Source of the DNA: Thiothrix nivea DSM 5205
GTDB taxonomy: Bacteria; Pseudomonadota; Gammaproteobacteria; Thiotrichales; Thiotrichaceae
Assembly: GCF_000260135.1 (NCBI RefSeq)
Contig: NZ_JH651384.1
Span: forward strand, 4,138,693 to 4,202,692
Length of the DNA: 64,000 nt
Reading direction: 5' to 3'
Part shown: positions 45,317 to 54,471 of the stretch, in pieces
Numbering within the stretch: the first letter of the stretch is position 1
How the letters are laid out: the number at the start of each line of letters is the position of its first letter
Made by a program: the position numbers and the translations under genes
The notes under the pieces: model-generated
Databases searched by the model: none
The model's input: the letters and a program-made list of their open reading frames with translations, nothing else
Told to the model about the DNA's origin: nothing

Positions 45317-46069
45317 TTAAAGTACATCACTGGCAGGGCGGCAGGTGTGATGCGCCAGCTGCTTGAGGCGGCTCATATCATCAATTTTTACCAGCCGATG
45401 CTGGACGGAAATGATGCTTTCCTCCTGTAGGCGTGAAAACATGCGGCTGAGCGTTTCGACTGCCATACCTAAGTAGTTGGCTAGGTCGTGGCGTGCCATT
45501 GGCAGGTTGAATTCATTGGCGGAAAACCCGCGCTCCCGGTTGCGCTCTGACAGGCTGGACAGGAATGTGGCGAGGCGTTCTTCGGTGCGCATTTGCCCAA
45601 GGGTCAGAAGCAGCATCTGTTCACGTTCCAGCTCAGTGCCGATCTGGCGCATCATTTGCCCGCGCATGACCGGAAGCTTGCCGCACAAGTCCTGGAAATT
45701 ATCCATGCTTAGTTCACATACCAAGGTATCGTCAAGCGCCTGTGCGTCACAGGTATGGCGGTCACGGGCGAAGGCATCAAAGCCCAGCAGGTCGCCAGGA
45801 AGGTAAAAACCGAGTATTTGTTCTTCGCCATCCGGGGTTGAGAGTGAGGTCTTTACCGCGCCTGCCTTGACTGCGTAAATGGCATGTTGGCTGTCGTCAC
45901 GGTGGAACAGGTAGTCTTTCTTTTTGATTTTAACCGTTTTGTTGATGGAATTTTCCAACAGATCCAGTTCTTCCCGCGTCAGGCCGCGTGGCAGGCACAG
46001 CTCGCTCAGGCTGCAATTGTGGCAGGCGACGGCGGCTTTCTTGGCGCTGTGTAAAGGGACTGTTTTCAT
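45317..46069 (-). CDS. fnr: FNR/ANR oxygen-sensing transcription factor
   Basis: A 250-aa CRP-family regulator. N-terminal Cys16, Cys19 and Cys25 plus the later Cys in DDTLVCEL should bind the oxygen-sensitive 4Fe-4S cluster. The sensor barrel contains GDLLGFDAFA. The dimer helix follows, then a helix-turn-helix with ETLSRMFSRLQ; its E..SR residues read TTGAT half-sites, consistent with the boxes seen nearby. The stop is 2 bases from the convergent hemN stop. A perfect FNR box lies in its upstream gap. Confidence 0.96.
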   Translation of the reverse strand: MKTVPLHSAKKAAVACHNCSLSELCLPRGLTREELDLLENSINKTVKIKKKDYLFHRDDSQHAIYAVKAGAVKTSLSTPDGEEQILGFYLPGDLLGFDAFARDRHTCDAQALDDTLVCELSMDNFQDLCGKLPVMRGQMMRQIGTELEREQMLLLTLGQMRTEERLATFLSSLSERNRERGFSANEFNLPMARHDLANYLGMAVETLSRMFSRLQEESIISVQHRLVKIDDMSRLKQLAHHTCRPASDVL

Positions 46070-46156
46070 GCCTTATTCCAAACTGTGTGGATTATCAATC
46101 GGTTCCGACCCAACTACTTCAGGGTTTGCACAAATCCCTGGTAGTCATCGTTTTTC

Positions 46157-46170
46157 TTGATGTGAATCAA
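46157..46170. promoter_or_regulatory. FNR box between fnr and the 38-aa gene
   Basis: TTGATGTGAATCAA is a perfect consensus match. Its centre is 31 bp before TACACT (46192-46197), the correct class II spacing for the rightward small gene. Towards fnr no comparable -10 box is visible. Confidence 0.85.
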
Positions 46171-46191
46171 AGCACTGTGCGTGACTTCACT

Positions 46192-46197
46192 TACACT
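46192..46197 (+). promoter_or_regulatory. -10 box of the 38-aa membrane protein gene
   Basis: TACACT lies at the distance expected for a promoter activated by FNR at 46157-46170, and would give a leader of about 40 nt. Confidence 0.55.
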
Positions 46198-46244
46198 TTG
46201 ATTGTACACATTTATTGTCATTAGTATAAGGAGCATAGGCTATC

Positions 46245-46361
46245 ATGGCGGAACTACTCTTTGGAAGCTGGATGGGCATATTAACCATCATCGTCATTCT
46301 ATTTATGTTGGTAATGATGGCTTATCTGGGTTGGGTATTTGTAAAAAAATCAGGCGAATAG
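46245..46361 (+). CDS. 38-aa single-span membrane protein (DUF3149-like)
   Basis: A tiny gene read directly from the sequence. It begins MAELLFGSWMGILTI, continues through a hydrophobic helix with VILFMLVMMAYLGW, and ends VFVKKSGE. AAGGAG lies 11 bases before the ATG. The pattern (short amphipathic start, one helix, basic end) resembles DUF3149. The FNR box and -10 upstream suggest low-oxygen induction. Given the cbb3 and hemN neighbours, a role as a small subunit or stabiliser of a respiratory complex is possible but unproven. Confidence 0.65.
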   Translation: MAELLFGSWMGILTIIVILFMLVMMAYLGWVFVKKSGE

Positions 46362-46443
46362 TCTGGGGCGGCAGAAATACATTCCACTTTGTCACGAGGG
46401 TGGCTAATATGCAGTTACTTGCGTAGACAGGAAAGAGCAGAAA

Positions 46444-47226
46444 GTGGAAGACCAACAATCAGAAAACCAGGCCCTTGCACGTAAGGGTATTTATCTGTTG
46501 CCCAATTTATTGACCACTGGAGCCATGTTTGGCGGTTTCTATGCCGTGGTGGCAGCCATGCAGGGCAAGTTTGAAGCTGCTGCAATTGCAGTGTTTGTCG
46601 CCATGATTCTGGATGGGCTGGACGGGCGGGTTGCGCGCATGACCAATACGCAGTCTGAGTTTGGCGCGCAATACGACAGCATGGCTGACCTGATTTCGTT
46701 TGGTGTGGCTCCGGGTTTGGTGATGTACCAATGGGCATTGGTGCATTTGCAGTCTTTCGGGGCGTCGTGGGGTAAGGCAGGCTGGCTGGCTGCATTTGTT
46801 TATGTGGCATGTGCTGCGTTGCGGCTGGCGCGTTTCAACACCCAGATCGGCAAAGTGGACAAACGCTTTTTTGTCGGCCTGCCCAGCCCTGCGGCTGCGG
46901 CTGTCATGGTGGGGATGGTGTGGGTGTTCCACGACCTGGAAATCACCGGGCGGAATGTGCAACTGCCTGCCTTACTCCTGACCCTTTCCGTTGGGTTGTT
47001 GATGGTCAGCAATATCAGTTTCTACAGTTTCAAGGACTTTGACCTGCGCAACCGGGTACCGTTTGTTGCGGTGTTGATTGTGCTGCTGGTGTTTGCGTTG
47101 ACCACGATTGACCCACCTAAGGTACTGTTTGGGGTTTTCCTGGTGTATGCGCTGTCGGGGCCAGTCATGTGGGCGTGGCGGCGTTACCGGCGTTATCAGC
47201 GCCGCAGGAAGGGGGCTGATGACTGA
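46444..47226 (+). CDS. pssA: CDP-diacylglycerol--serine O-phosphatidyltransferase
   Basis: A 260-aa membrane enzyme that makes phosphatidylserine, the precursor of phosphatidylethanolamine. The CDP-alcohol phosphotransferase motif is DGLDGRVARMTNTQSEFGAQYDSMAD, with all catalytic Asp/Gly/Arg residues. Several helices follow, and a basic C-terminus ends the protein. The start is GTG 46444, with an AGGAAAGAG ribosome site. The stop overlaps arfB by 8 bp. Confidence 0.94.
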   Translation: MEDQQSENQALARKGIYLLPNLLTTGAMFGGFYAVVAAMQGKFEAAAIAVFVAMILDGLDGRVARMTNTQSEFGAQYDSMADLISFGVAPGLVMYQWALVHLQSFGASWGKAGWLAAFVYVACAALRLARFNTQIGKVDKRFFVGLPSPAAAAVMVGMVWVFHDLEITGRNVQLPALLLTLSVGLLMVSNISFYSFKDFDLRNRVPFVAVLIVLLVFALTTIDPPKVLFGVFLVYALSGPVMWAWRRYRRYQRRRKGADD

Positions 47227-47662
47227 AACGCGCTTAACGGGTCAGCCCGCCCGCGCCGAAGCGTTCAATATCCGGATTCTCCCGGAAGAAATCGACTTTC
47301 AGCCCATCCGCGCGCAAGGCTCGGGCGGGCAGAACGTCAACAAGGTGTCGACCGCTATCCACCTGCGTTTCGACATCCGCGCTTCCTCGTTGCCGGAGAT
47401 CTGGAAGGAAAAACTGCTGGCTTACCCCGACCAACGCATTTCCAGCGATGGTGTAATCATCATCAAGGCGCAAACCCACAATAGCCAGGAAAAAAACCGT
47501 GCGGATGCGCTGGAGCGTCTGCGCCAGCTTATCGTCGATGCCACCAAAGTGCAGAAAAAACGCAAAGCCACCCGTCCGACCCGCAGTTCCCAGATCAAGC
47601 GGGTGGATAGCAAGAAAAAGCGCGGCACGGTCAAGGCAGGGCGCGGCAAGGTGGATTATTGA
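47219..47662 (+). CDS. arfB: Ribosome rescue peptidyl-tRNA hydrolase ArfB
   Basis: A 147-aa ArfB/YaeJ protein that frees ribosomes stalled on non-stop messages. It carries the release-factor GGQ motif in AQGSGGQNVNKVSTAIHLRFD. Its lysine/arginine-rich C-terminal tail (KKRKATRPTRSSQIKRVDSKKKRG) enters the empty mRNA channel. ATG 47219 matches the family; the longer frame lies inside pssA. The 3' end overlaps the convergent ABC gene by 7 bp. Confidence 0.95.
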   Translation: MTETRLTGQPARAEAFNIRILPEEIDFQPIRAQGSGGQNVNKVSTAIHLRFDIRASSLPEIWKEKLLAYPDQRISSDGVIIIKAQTHNSQEKNRADALERLRQLIVDATKVQKKRKATRPTRSSQIKRVDSKKKRGTVKAGRGKVDY

Positions 47663-49461
47663 TTTACCGCCCGTTCCCCGGTTTGCAACCGCCACAAGGC
47701 CGCATAAATCCCGTTATCCCGCACCAGTTCCTCATGCGTACCCGATTCCACAATTCGCCCATGATCCAGTACATGGATGCAATGCGCATGACGCACGGTC
47801 GATAGCCGGTGGGCAATGATCAGGCTGGTGCGCCCGACTACCAAGCGGTCGAGGGAGCGCTGGATGGCCGCTTCGGTTTCGTTGTCCACCGCTGAGGTGG
47901 CTTCATCCAGAATCAGGATTGGTGGATTTTTCAGGATTGCTCGCGCCAAAGCCAGCCGCTGACGTTGCCCGCCGGACAGCTTCATGCCACGTTCGCCCAC
48001 CTGTGTGTCGTAACCCTGCGGCAACTGGCTGATGAACTCGTGCGCTTCCGCTGCTTTGGCTGCGGCAATCACAGCATCACGCGGGGTATTGTGGCTGCCG
48101 TAGGCAATGTTTTCCGCCACACTCGCGTCGGCCAAGAACGTATCCTGAGCGACATAACCGATAGTGCGACGTAAATCCTGCAACTGCAAACCGGTAATGG
48201 CTTGCCCGTCCAGCCGGATGCTGCCTTGTTGCGGATCGTGAAAGCGTAACAATAGCTTGATCAGGGTACTCTTGCCGCCACCGGTGCTGCCGACAAAGGC
48301 CACGGTTTCGCCAGCGGCGACTGTCAGATTCAGAGCCTCAATAGCAGGCTGGCTCTGGCCGGGATAGGTGAAATTGACGCCAGCAAAGGTCAGCTCACCT
48401 TTGACAGTGGAAGCATCCAGCGCCTGCCCGTCGTAGCTGATTTCCACTGGCGTATGCAGCAGATCCAGCACCCGGTCGATGGAAGCCATCGAACGCTGGT
48501 ACAGATCGGTCATGTCGGCCAGCCGTGTCATCGGCCACAGCAGACGCTGGGTCAGGTAAACCAGCACCGAATAACTGCCCACGCCGATTTCACCATTCAA
48601 GGCCATGAAACCGCCGTACAACAGGGTGACGGTGAATCCGGCCAGAATCGCCATGCGGATAACGGGCGTAATCGCCGCCGACCAGCGGATTGCTTCCGCA
48701 TTGCGGGCGCGGTACAGGTCGGAACCCTGACGGATGTGTTCGGCCTCGAAATCCTCCGCCGTATACGCCTTGACGGTGGCAATGCCGCTCAGGTTATTGT
48801 TGAGCCGTGCCGCCAGCGCTCCGGCGGCTTCGCGCATCGCCGCATAACGCGGTGCTAGCCGGTTCTGGAACCAGAACGCCCCAAACAGGATGAACGGAAT
48901 CGGCAGCAGGGCGAGGAAGGCGAGGCTGCTGGTGAGGGCAAAGAATACCCCACTGACCATCAGCGTGCCCACGAACACCTGGATCAGGTCATTCGCACCG
49001 CCGTTGAGGAAGCGTTCCATCTGGTTGATGTCTTCGTTCAGCACCGACAGCAGGTTGCCGCTGCGGTTGCGCTCAAACCACGCCATGTCCAGTTGCTGCA
49101 CATGGCGGTAGGCATCCATGCGCAAATCGTGTTGCAGGTTCTGCGCCAGATTGCGCCACTTGAGGTTGTACAGATACTCGAACAATGACTCGGCTGCCCA
49201 GATAATGGCGGTGAGGATTGCCAGCGCCACGATCTGGTCTTTCGGATCGGCAATGCCGACCTTGGCCAGAAACGAATCCTGTTTGTTGACCACCACATCG
49301 ACCGCTACCCCGATTAACACCTCCGGCAGAATGTCGAAAAATTTGTTGAGCACGGAATAAACCGTTGCCTTGACCACATCAGGCCGGTACTGGCGGGCGT
49401 AGTTGAACAGGCGCTGTAAAGGGTGCCGTGTATGTGTTTCCATGCGGGTTTTATTCTCCAT
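47656..49461 (-). CDS. ABC exporter, fused membrane and ATPase domains
   Basis: A 601-aa half-transporter of the MsbA/LapB-like type. A six-helix membrane domain (through about residue 310) includes the ERNRSGNLLSVLNEDINQMERFLN coupling region. The ATPase domain has Walker A GSTGGGKST, signature LSGGQRQRLALARAIL and Walker B ILILDEATSA. The H-loop is IIAHRLSTVRHA. ATG 49461 is chosen because GGGAGGTGG lies just upstream; it overlaps the oxoprolinase stop by 11 bp. The substrate is unknown. Confidence 0.9.
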   Translation of the reverse strand: MENKTRMETHTRHPLQRLFNYARQYRPDVVKATVYSVLNKFFDILPEVLIGVAVDVVVNKQDSFLAKVGIADPKDQIVALAILTAIIWAAESLFEYLYNLKWRNLAQNLQHDLRMDAYRHVQQLDMAWFERNRSGNLLSVLNEDINQMERFLNGGANDLIQVFVGTLMVSGVFFALTSSLAFLALLPIPFILFGAFWFQNRLAPRYAAMREAAGALAARLNNNLSGIATVKAYTAEDFEAEHIRQGSDLYRARNAEAIRWSAAITPVIRMAILAGFTVTLLYGGFMALNGEIGVGSYSVLVYLTQRLLWPMTRLADMTDLYQRSMASIDRVLDLLHTPVEISYDGQALDASTVKGELTFAGVNFTYPGQSQPAIEALNLTVAAGETVAFVGSTGGGKSTLIKLLLRFHDPQQGSIRLDGQAITGLQLQDLRRTIGYVAQDTFLADASVAENIAYGSHNTPRDAVIAAAKAAEAHEFISQLPQGYDTQVGERGMKLSGGQRQRLALARAILKNPPILILDEATSAVDNETEAAIQRSLDRLVVGRTSLIIAHRLSTVRHAHCIHVLDHGRIVESGTHEELVRDNGIYAALWRLQTGERAVNQ

Positions 49462-52400
49462 AGCCGCCACCTCCCGGTGTTGCAATTGTCAGTATATCGC
49501 CGGTTGCCACTTCTACCTGTGCGATGCCTTCCAGCGTTTCCAGATAGCCATCCTTGTGCAACACGCGATTGACGCCGCATTGCCCATTCCTGCCGCCCGC
49601 CATGCCATACGGTGCGACTTTGCGATGCCCTGAGACGATACTGACGGTCATGGGTTCGAGGAAGCGGGTTTTGCGCACCACGCCATCGCCGCCGCGTTGC
49701 TTACCTCTGCCGCCGGAGTGGGGGCGGATGTGGAAGGCTTCCAGCCGTACCGGAAAGCGCGTTTCCAGAATTTCCGGGTCGGTCAGGCGTGAGTTGGTCA
49801 TGTGGGTATGCACCGCGCTGGCTCCGTCGGCATTGGCAGTTGCGCCTGCGCCGCCGCACAGGGTTTCGTAATATTGATGATGCTCGTTGCCCCAGGTGAG
49901 GTTGTTCATGGTGCCTTGCGCCGCGCCCATGATGCCGAGTGCGCCGAACAGCGCATCCACCACGTATTGCGAAGTTTCCACATTGCCTGCCACCACTGCC
50001 GCCGGGTATTGCGGGTTGAGCATCGAGCCTTCAGGAATGATGATGTTGAGCGGCTTGAGGCAACCTTCGTTGAGCGGGATGTTGTCGGCTACCAAGCAGC
50101 GGAACACGTACAGCACGGCGGCGCGGGTAATTGCGGTTGGCGCGTTCAGGTTGCCGGGGTGCTGCGGGCTAGTGCCGGTGAAATCGAGCGTAGCGGAACG
50201 GTTTTCCGCATTCACCGTGATCTGCACGCACACAAGGCTGCCGTCGTCCATCTCGTACTGGAAACTGCCGTCGTGCAGTTTGCTGATCACGCGCCGCACC
50301 GATTCTTCCGCATTGTCTTGCACATGGCGCATGTACGCCCGCACCGTCACCAGCCCCATCTGCCCGATCATGCGTTTGAGTTCGGCTTCGCCGCGCGCGC
50401 AGGCCGCCAGTTGCGCCTTCAGGTCGGCGATGTTGTAGTCGATATTACGGGCGGGGAAGGTGCCGGAAGCGAGCAGGGCGCGGATTTCTGCCTCGCGGAA
50501 ACGCCCGCCCTCCACCAGTTTGACGTTGGTCAGCAGGATACCTTCTTCATCAATCGTGCGGCTTTGCGGCGGAATCGAACCGGGGGTGATACCGCCTACG
50601 TCCGCATGATGCCCACGGGTGGCGACGTAGAAAATGATTTCGCGCCTGTTTTCCGCAAACACCGGTTTGACTACTGTAATGTCGGGCAAATGTGTGCCGC
50701 CGTGGTAGGGGTCGTTGAGCATATAGACATCGCCCGGTTGCATGTTTTCTGCATTCGAGCTGATCACCGCCTTGATGCTCTCGCTCATGCTGCCCAAATG
50801 CACCGGCATGTGCGGTGCGTTCGCCACCAAATTACCGTCGGGGTCGAAGATGGCGCAGGAAAAGTCCAGCCGTTCCTTGATGTTGACCGATACGGCGGTC
50901 TGTTCCAGCACGAAGCCCATCTGTTCGGCGATGGACATGAACAGGTTGTTGAAGATTTCGAGGCGGATGGGGTCGGGGGCAGTGGTTTCCCCCGCAAGGG
51001 GGGCCGGGAGCGAAGAGGAAGAGGGGAATTGTTCCATTACCAGATTGCCCTGATCGGTCAATTGGACTTGCCAATTCGGTTCAATGATCACCGTTCCGGT
51101 ACTTTCCAAAATGACGGCGGGGCCGGTAATGCTTTGTCCAATTTGCAACGCATCCCGCTGGTAAAACGGGGTCTCCCGCCATTCCCCCCGCATAAACACC
51201 AAATGCGAAGCGACGCACTCTTCGCTCCCTGCCCCCCTTGCGGGGGAAGGGTTGGGGATGGGGGGGAGTCGGGCTTCAGCCCGACCTACGGCGCTATCCG
51301 CATTCCCCGCAATCCCTTCAACCTCAATACTGGCAATCACCACTGCCTTCTCAGGCGTAACAAACCCAAACCGCTGCCGATGCGCCTCCTCAAACGCCGC
51401 CCGTATCGCGCCTGCATCGTCACCCTCCCAGCCAATCAGCAAACTCGAATCCGACCCCGCATACCGGCAATACAAGCGCGTTTCATGCCTCAAATGTCCG
51501 GTGTCCACGCCTTGCGCGCGGATATGCGCCATCGTTTCAGCTGCCAGTTCTTCCTGCAAGGTTTTCAGCCCAGCCAGTAAGCCGCTTGCCAGCTCCGCCT
51601 CCACGCTAAGGGTGAGGATATGCCGCACATCCGCCAGCCCCATCCCATACGCTGACAACACGCCCGCGAATGGGTGCAGGAAAATCTTGCGCATTCCCAA
51701 TGCTTCCGCCACCAGACAGGCGTGTTGCCCACTCGCGCCGCCGAAGCAGCACAGGGCGTATTCACTCACGTCATAACCGCGCTGGACAGAGATTTTCTTG
51801 ATGGCGTTCGCCATGTTTTCGACAGCGATGGCAAGAAAGCCTTCAGCCACTTTCTCCGGCGACCACTCTCCTGCTTCCCCCTTTGCAAAAGGGGGATTGA
51901 GGGGGATTTTCTTCGCCAATTTCGCAAAGTTCTCCTTCACTACTTCCACGTCCAGCGGCTCGTCGCCCTCCGTCCCGAAAATCTGCGGGAAATAGTCCGC
52001 TTGCAACTTGCCCAGCATCACATTGCAATCGGTAATGGTCAGTGGCCCGCCGCGCCGGTAGGCAGCAGGCCCCGGATTCGCCCCCGCAGAGTCCGGCCCC
52101 ACCCGAAAGCGTTGCCCGTCGAAATGCAGGATCGAACCGCCACCCGCCGCCACGGTATGGATCTGCATCATCGGCGCACGGATACGTGCCCCGGCAATAT
52201 GGCTTTCCAGCGTGCGTTCGTATTCGCCAGCGAAGTGGCACACGTCGGTGGAAGTACCGCCCATGTCAAACCCGATCAGCTTGTCGAAACCAGCAGCCTG
52301 TGCGGTTTGCGCCATCCCCACCACGCCACCGGCAGGGCCGGAGAGGATCGCATCCTTGCCCTGGAAATGATCCGCGTGCGTCAGCCCGCCGTTGGATTGC

Positions 52401-53116
52401 ATGAAAAACAGTTTGGTGTCTGGCAGTTCCCGTGCCACCTGTTCCACATAGCGGCGCAGTACGGGGGACAGGTAGGCGTCCACCACCGTCGTATCACCAC
52501 GCCCGACAAACTTGATCAACGGGCTGACCGCATGGCTGACGGAAATCTGGGTGAAACCGATCGCGCGGGCAATCTCCGCCACCAGCGTTTCATGCTGTGG
52601 GTAGCGCCAGGCGTGCATGAACAGGATGGCGACCGAACGCAAACCCTTGTCGTAAGCGGCTTGCAGGTCGGCGCGGATTTGCACGGCATCCGGTACTTGC
52701 AGGGTTTCCCCATCGGCGGCAATGCGTTCCTCCACCTCCAGCACCTCGGTGTAGAGCATCTGCGGCAGTTCAATGTCGAGCGCGAACAGGTTAGGGCGTT
52801 GCTGGTAGCCGATACGCAAGGCGTCGCCGAAACCGCGCGTTGTGACCAGCAGCACGGCTTCGCCCTTGTGCTCCAGCAAGGCGTTGGTAGCAACGGTCGT
52901 GCCCATGCGCACGGTATCAATCCGTTCTACCGGAATGGCTTGCCCGCTTGCTACCCCCAGTAACTCGCGGATGCCCTGAATCGCGGCGTCGGCATAGCGT
53001 TCCGGATTTTCCGATAGCAACTTGTGGGTGCGCAAGCCGCCATCCGGCGTCTTCGCCACGATGTCGGTGAAGGTGCCGCCACGGTCGACCCAGAATTGCC
53101 AATGTCCGTTACTCAT
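49451..53116 (-). CDS. 5-oxoprolinase / hydantoinase-type HyuA-HyuB fusion
   Basis: A 1221-aa fusion. The HyuA part begins [20 protein letters not shown] and has [13 protein letters not shown]. The HyuB part has [39 protein letters not shown] and ends with PGGGGYGE. Fused forms of this length are usually ATP-dependent 5-oxoprolinases that open pyroglutamate to glutamate; N-methylhydantoinase-type activity is the alternative. ATG 53116 gives the family N-terminus; the frame is open to 53539, antisense to the dehydrogenase gene. Three or four repeat-derived, in-frame insertions are present (51873-51910, 51223-51290 and 50985-51015). Confidence 0.9.
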   Translation of the reverse strand: MSNGHWQFWVDRGGTFTDIVAKTPDGGLRTHKLLSENPERYADAAIQGIRELLGVASGQAIPVERIDTVRMGTTVATNALLEHKGEAVLLVTTRGFGDALRIGYQQRPNLFALDIELPQMLYTEVLEVEERIAADGETLQVPDAVQIRADLQAAYDKGLRSVAILFMHAWRYPQHETLVAEIARAIGFTQISVSHAVSPLIKFVGRGDTTVVDAYLSPVLRRYVEQVARELPDTKLFFMQSNGGLTHADHFQGKDAILSGPAGGVVGMAQTAQAAGFDKLIGFDMGGTSTDVCHFAGEYERTLESHIAGARIRAPMMQIHTVAAGGGSILHFDGQRFRVGPDSAGANPGPAAYRRGGPLTITDCNVMLGKLQADYFPQIFGTEGDEPLDVEVVKENFAKLAKKIPLNPPFAKGEAGEWSPEKVAEGFLAIAVENMANAIKKISVQRGYDVSEYALCCFGGASGQHACLVAEALGMRKIFLHPFAGVLSAYGMGLADVRHILTLSVEAELASGLLAGLKTLQEELAAETMAHIRAQGVDTGHLRHETRLYCRYAGSDSSLLIGWEGDDAGAIRAAFEEAHRQRFGFVTPEKAVVIASIEVEGIAGNADSAVGRAEARLPPIPNPSPARGAGSEECVASHLVFMRGEWRETPFYQRDALQIGQSITGPAVILESTGTVIIEPNWQVQLTDQGNLVMEQFPSSSSLPAPLAGETTAPDPIRLEIFNNLFMSIAEQMGFVLEQTAVSVNIKERLDFSCAIFDPDGNLVANAPHMPVHLGSMSESIKAVISSNAENMQPGDVYMLNDPYHGGTHLPDITVVKPVFAENRREIIFYVATRGHHADVGGITPGSIPPQSRTIDEEGILLTNVKLVEGGRFREAEIRALLASGTFPARNIDYNIADLKAQLAACARGEAELKRMIGQMGLVTVRAYMRHVQDNAEESVRRVISKLHDGSFQYEMDDGSLVCVQITVNAENRSATLDFTGTSPQHPGNLNAPTAITRAAVLYVFRCLVADNIPLNEGCLKPLNIIIPEGSMLNPQYPAAVVAGNVETSQYVVDALFGALGIMGAAQGTMNNLTWGNEHHQYYETLCGGAGATANADGASAVHTHMTNSRLTDPEILETRFPVRLEAFHIRPHSGGRGKQRGGDGVVRKTRFLEPMTVSIVSGHRKVAPYGMAGGRNGQCGVNRVLHKDGYLETLEGIAQVEVATGDILTIATPGGGGYGE
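50985..51015 (-). repeat. In-frame CCCCGCAAGGGG-type repeat in the oxoprolinase gene
   Basis: A short palindromic element centred on CCCCGCAAGGGG and encoding [10 protein letters not shown] in frame near the HyuA/HyuB junction. It is related to the intergenic pair at 14112-14215. Confidence 0.6.
51223..51264 (-). repeat. In-frame copy of the 14.1-kb intergenic repeat
   Basis: Encodes [15 protein letters not shown] on the minus strand. Its reverse complement is nearly the same as the left copy at 14112-14155. It directly adjoins the GTCGGGCT palindrome at 51268-51290, forming a composite insertion. Confidence 0.75.
51268..51290 (-). repeat. GTCGGGCT/AGCCCGAC palindrome in the oxoprolinase gene
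   Basis: The same stem and flank as 13282-13308 in the nSTAND gene, with changed loop bases. Encodes VGRAEARL in frame. Confidence 0.65.
51873..51910 (-). repeat. In-frame palindromic repeat, copy B, in the oxoprolinase gene
   Basis: A 38-bp element identical to 10707-10744, here encoding [12 protein letters not shown] between KLAKK and GEWSPE in the HyuA part. The reading frame stays open across it. Confidence 0.85.
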
Positions 53117-53180
53117 ACTGTCTGCTGCTCCAATGCGATAAACTACCCATCTTTGCATAGCACAAAACAAGGACGCAAAC

Positions 53181-54374
53181 ATGCCCGGACTGCCCACCCT
53201 TGCACCCTTCAGCATCGCCCGCCTGCCGCGTATCGAGTTTGGTGCAGGCTCCATCCGCAAGCTGCCCGCCATCGCCGCCCAGTACGGCAAACGCCTGCTG
53301 ATCGTTACCGGGGCAGGCTCCTTCACGAATTCCACAGCGGGGGAAACCCTGTTCCGGGAACTGCAAGCCGCCGGTTTCAGTTGGGAAATCCGCCGCGTGA
53401 GCGAAGAGCCGTCCCCGCAATGGGTGGATGCCACCGTGGCGGAACGGCAAGGCGACAGCTTCGACGCCGTGGTCGGCATCGGCGGCGGCAGCCCGCTGGA
53501 CGCGGCCAAGGCGGTGGCGGGGCTGCTCAAACCCGGCAATTCGGTGATGGATCATCTGGAAGGCGTCGGCCCCGAATTGCCGTACCGGGGGCCATCCACC
53601 CCCTTCATCGCCGTGCCGACCACCGCCGGAACCGGCTCCGAAGCCACCAAGAACGCGGTGCTGTCGGTCAGCGGGCAGTTCAAGAAATCCTTCCGCGACG
53701 ACCAGCTGGTGGCCGAATACGCCATTGTTGATCCGGACTTGCTGGCCACTTGCCCGCCCGCGCAAATCGCCGCCAACGGCATGGACGCTTTCACCCAGTT
53801 GATGGAATCGTATGTCTCCACCCGCGCCAACCCGCTCACCGATGCGCTAGCACTGTCAGGGATGGAGGCCGCGCGCGACAGCTTGCTGGCTTTCCACGCC
53901 GACCCAACCGATAGCGATGCCCGTAGTAAGATGGCCTACGCCTCGCTGCTGTCCGGCATTTGTCTGGCGCAAACCGGCCTCGGCTCGGTGCACGGCATCG
54001 TCGCCCCGCTGGGCGCGTTCCACCCCATAGGCCACGGCGTCGGCTGCGGGATGCTGGTGACGGAAGCTACCCGCTTGAACATTGACCTGATGGAGGCGCG
54101 CGCACCGGACAACCCGGCATTGGAAAAATACGCCCGCATCGGCAAGCTATTCCGTGGCCGCAGCCATGTCGACGCCGTGGGTGCGCGGGTATTTGTCGTG
54201 CATACCCTGGAAAGCTGGAGCCGCAAACTGAACCTGCCGCGCCTGCTGGATTTTGGCGTGGCCGAAGCCGATATTCCCCAACTGGTCGCCAACTCGCGCG
54301 GCTCCAGCATGAAGACCAACCCGATCGTGCTGACGGATGAAGAAATCGCCCAAGTGATCAGGGCTTGCCTGTGA
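53181..54374 (+). CDS. Iron-ADH-family dehydrogenase with altered metal ligands
   Basis: A 397-aa protein of the iron-containing alcohol dehydrogenase family. The NAD-binding GIGGGSPLDAAKAVA and VPTTAGTGSEATKN motifs are clear. In the metal site, Asp202, His271 and His285 are kept. The usual first His is Gln206 (DAFTQLMES), and the usual catalytic-loop His is Ala275 (VAPLGAF). I recall Gln at the first place in one subfamily, so this is probably a subfamily trait rather than damage. The substrate is unknown. It is divergent from the oxoprolinase gene across 64 bp. Confidence 0.88.
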   Translation: MPGLPTLAPFSIARLPRIEFGAGSIRKLPAIAAQYGKRLLIVTGAGSFTNSTAGETLFRELQAAGFSWEIRRVSEEPSPQWVDATVAERQGDSFDAVVGIGGGSPLDAAKAVAGLLKPGNSVMDHLEGVGPELPYRGPSTPFIAVPTTAGTGSEATKNAVLSVSGQFKKSFRDDQLVAEYAIVDPDLLATCPPAQIAANGMDAFTQLMESYVSTRANPLTDALALSGMEAARDSLLAFHADPTDSDARSKMAYASLLSGICLAQTGLGSVHGIVAPLGAFHPIGHGVGCGMLVTEATRLNIDLMEARAPDNPALEKYARIGKLFRGRSHVDAVGARVFVVHTLESWSRKLNLPRLLDFGVAEADIPQLVANSRGSSMKTNPIVLTDEEIAQVIRACL

Positions 54375-54471
54375 AGCGGGACAGTTCCGCCAGAATTGCA
54401 TGGGATGTGGCAACATTCCTAAAAATCGCTACTATAGGCGGCTTCTCCGTTTGTAGAGCTTTAACGATATT

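Noticed and set aside
49802-51580. 592-codon plus-strand frame over the oxoprolinase gene
   Set aside because: Antisense shadow, with no recognisable motif.
51674-52963. 429-codon plus-strand frame over the HyuA part
   Set aside because: Antisense shadow of conserved HyuA motifs.
53117-53539. N-terminal extension of the oxoprolinase frame by 141 codons
   Set aside because: It is antisense to the well-conserved dehydrogenase gene, and the family N-terminus starts at 53116.
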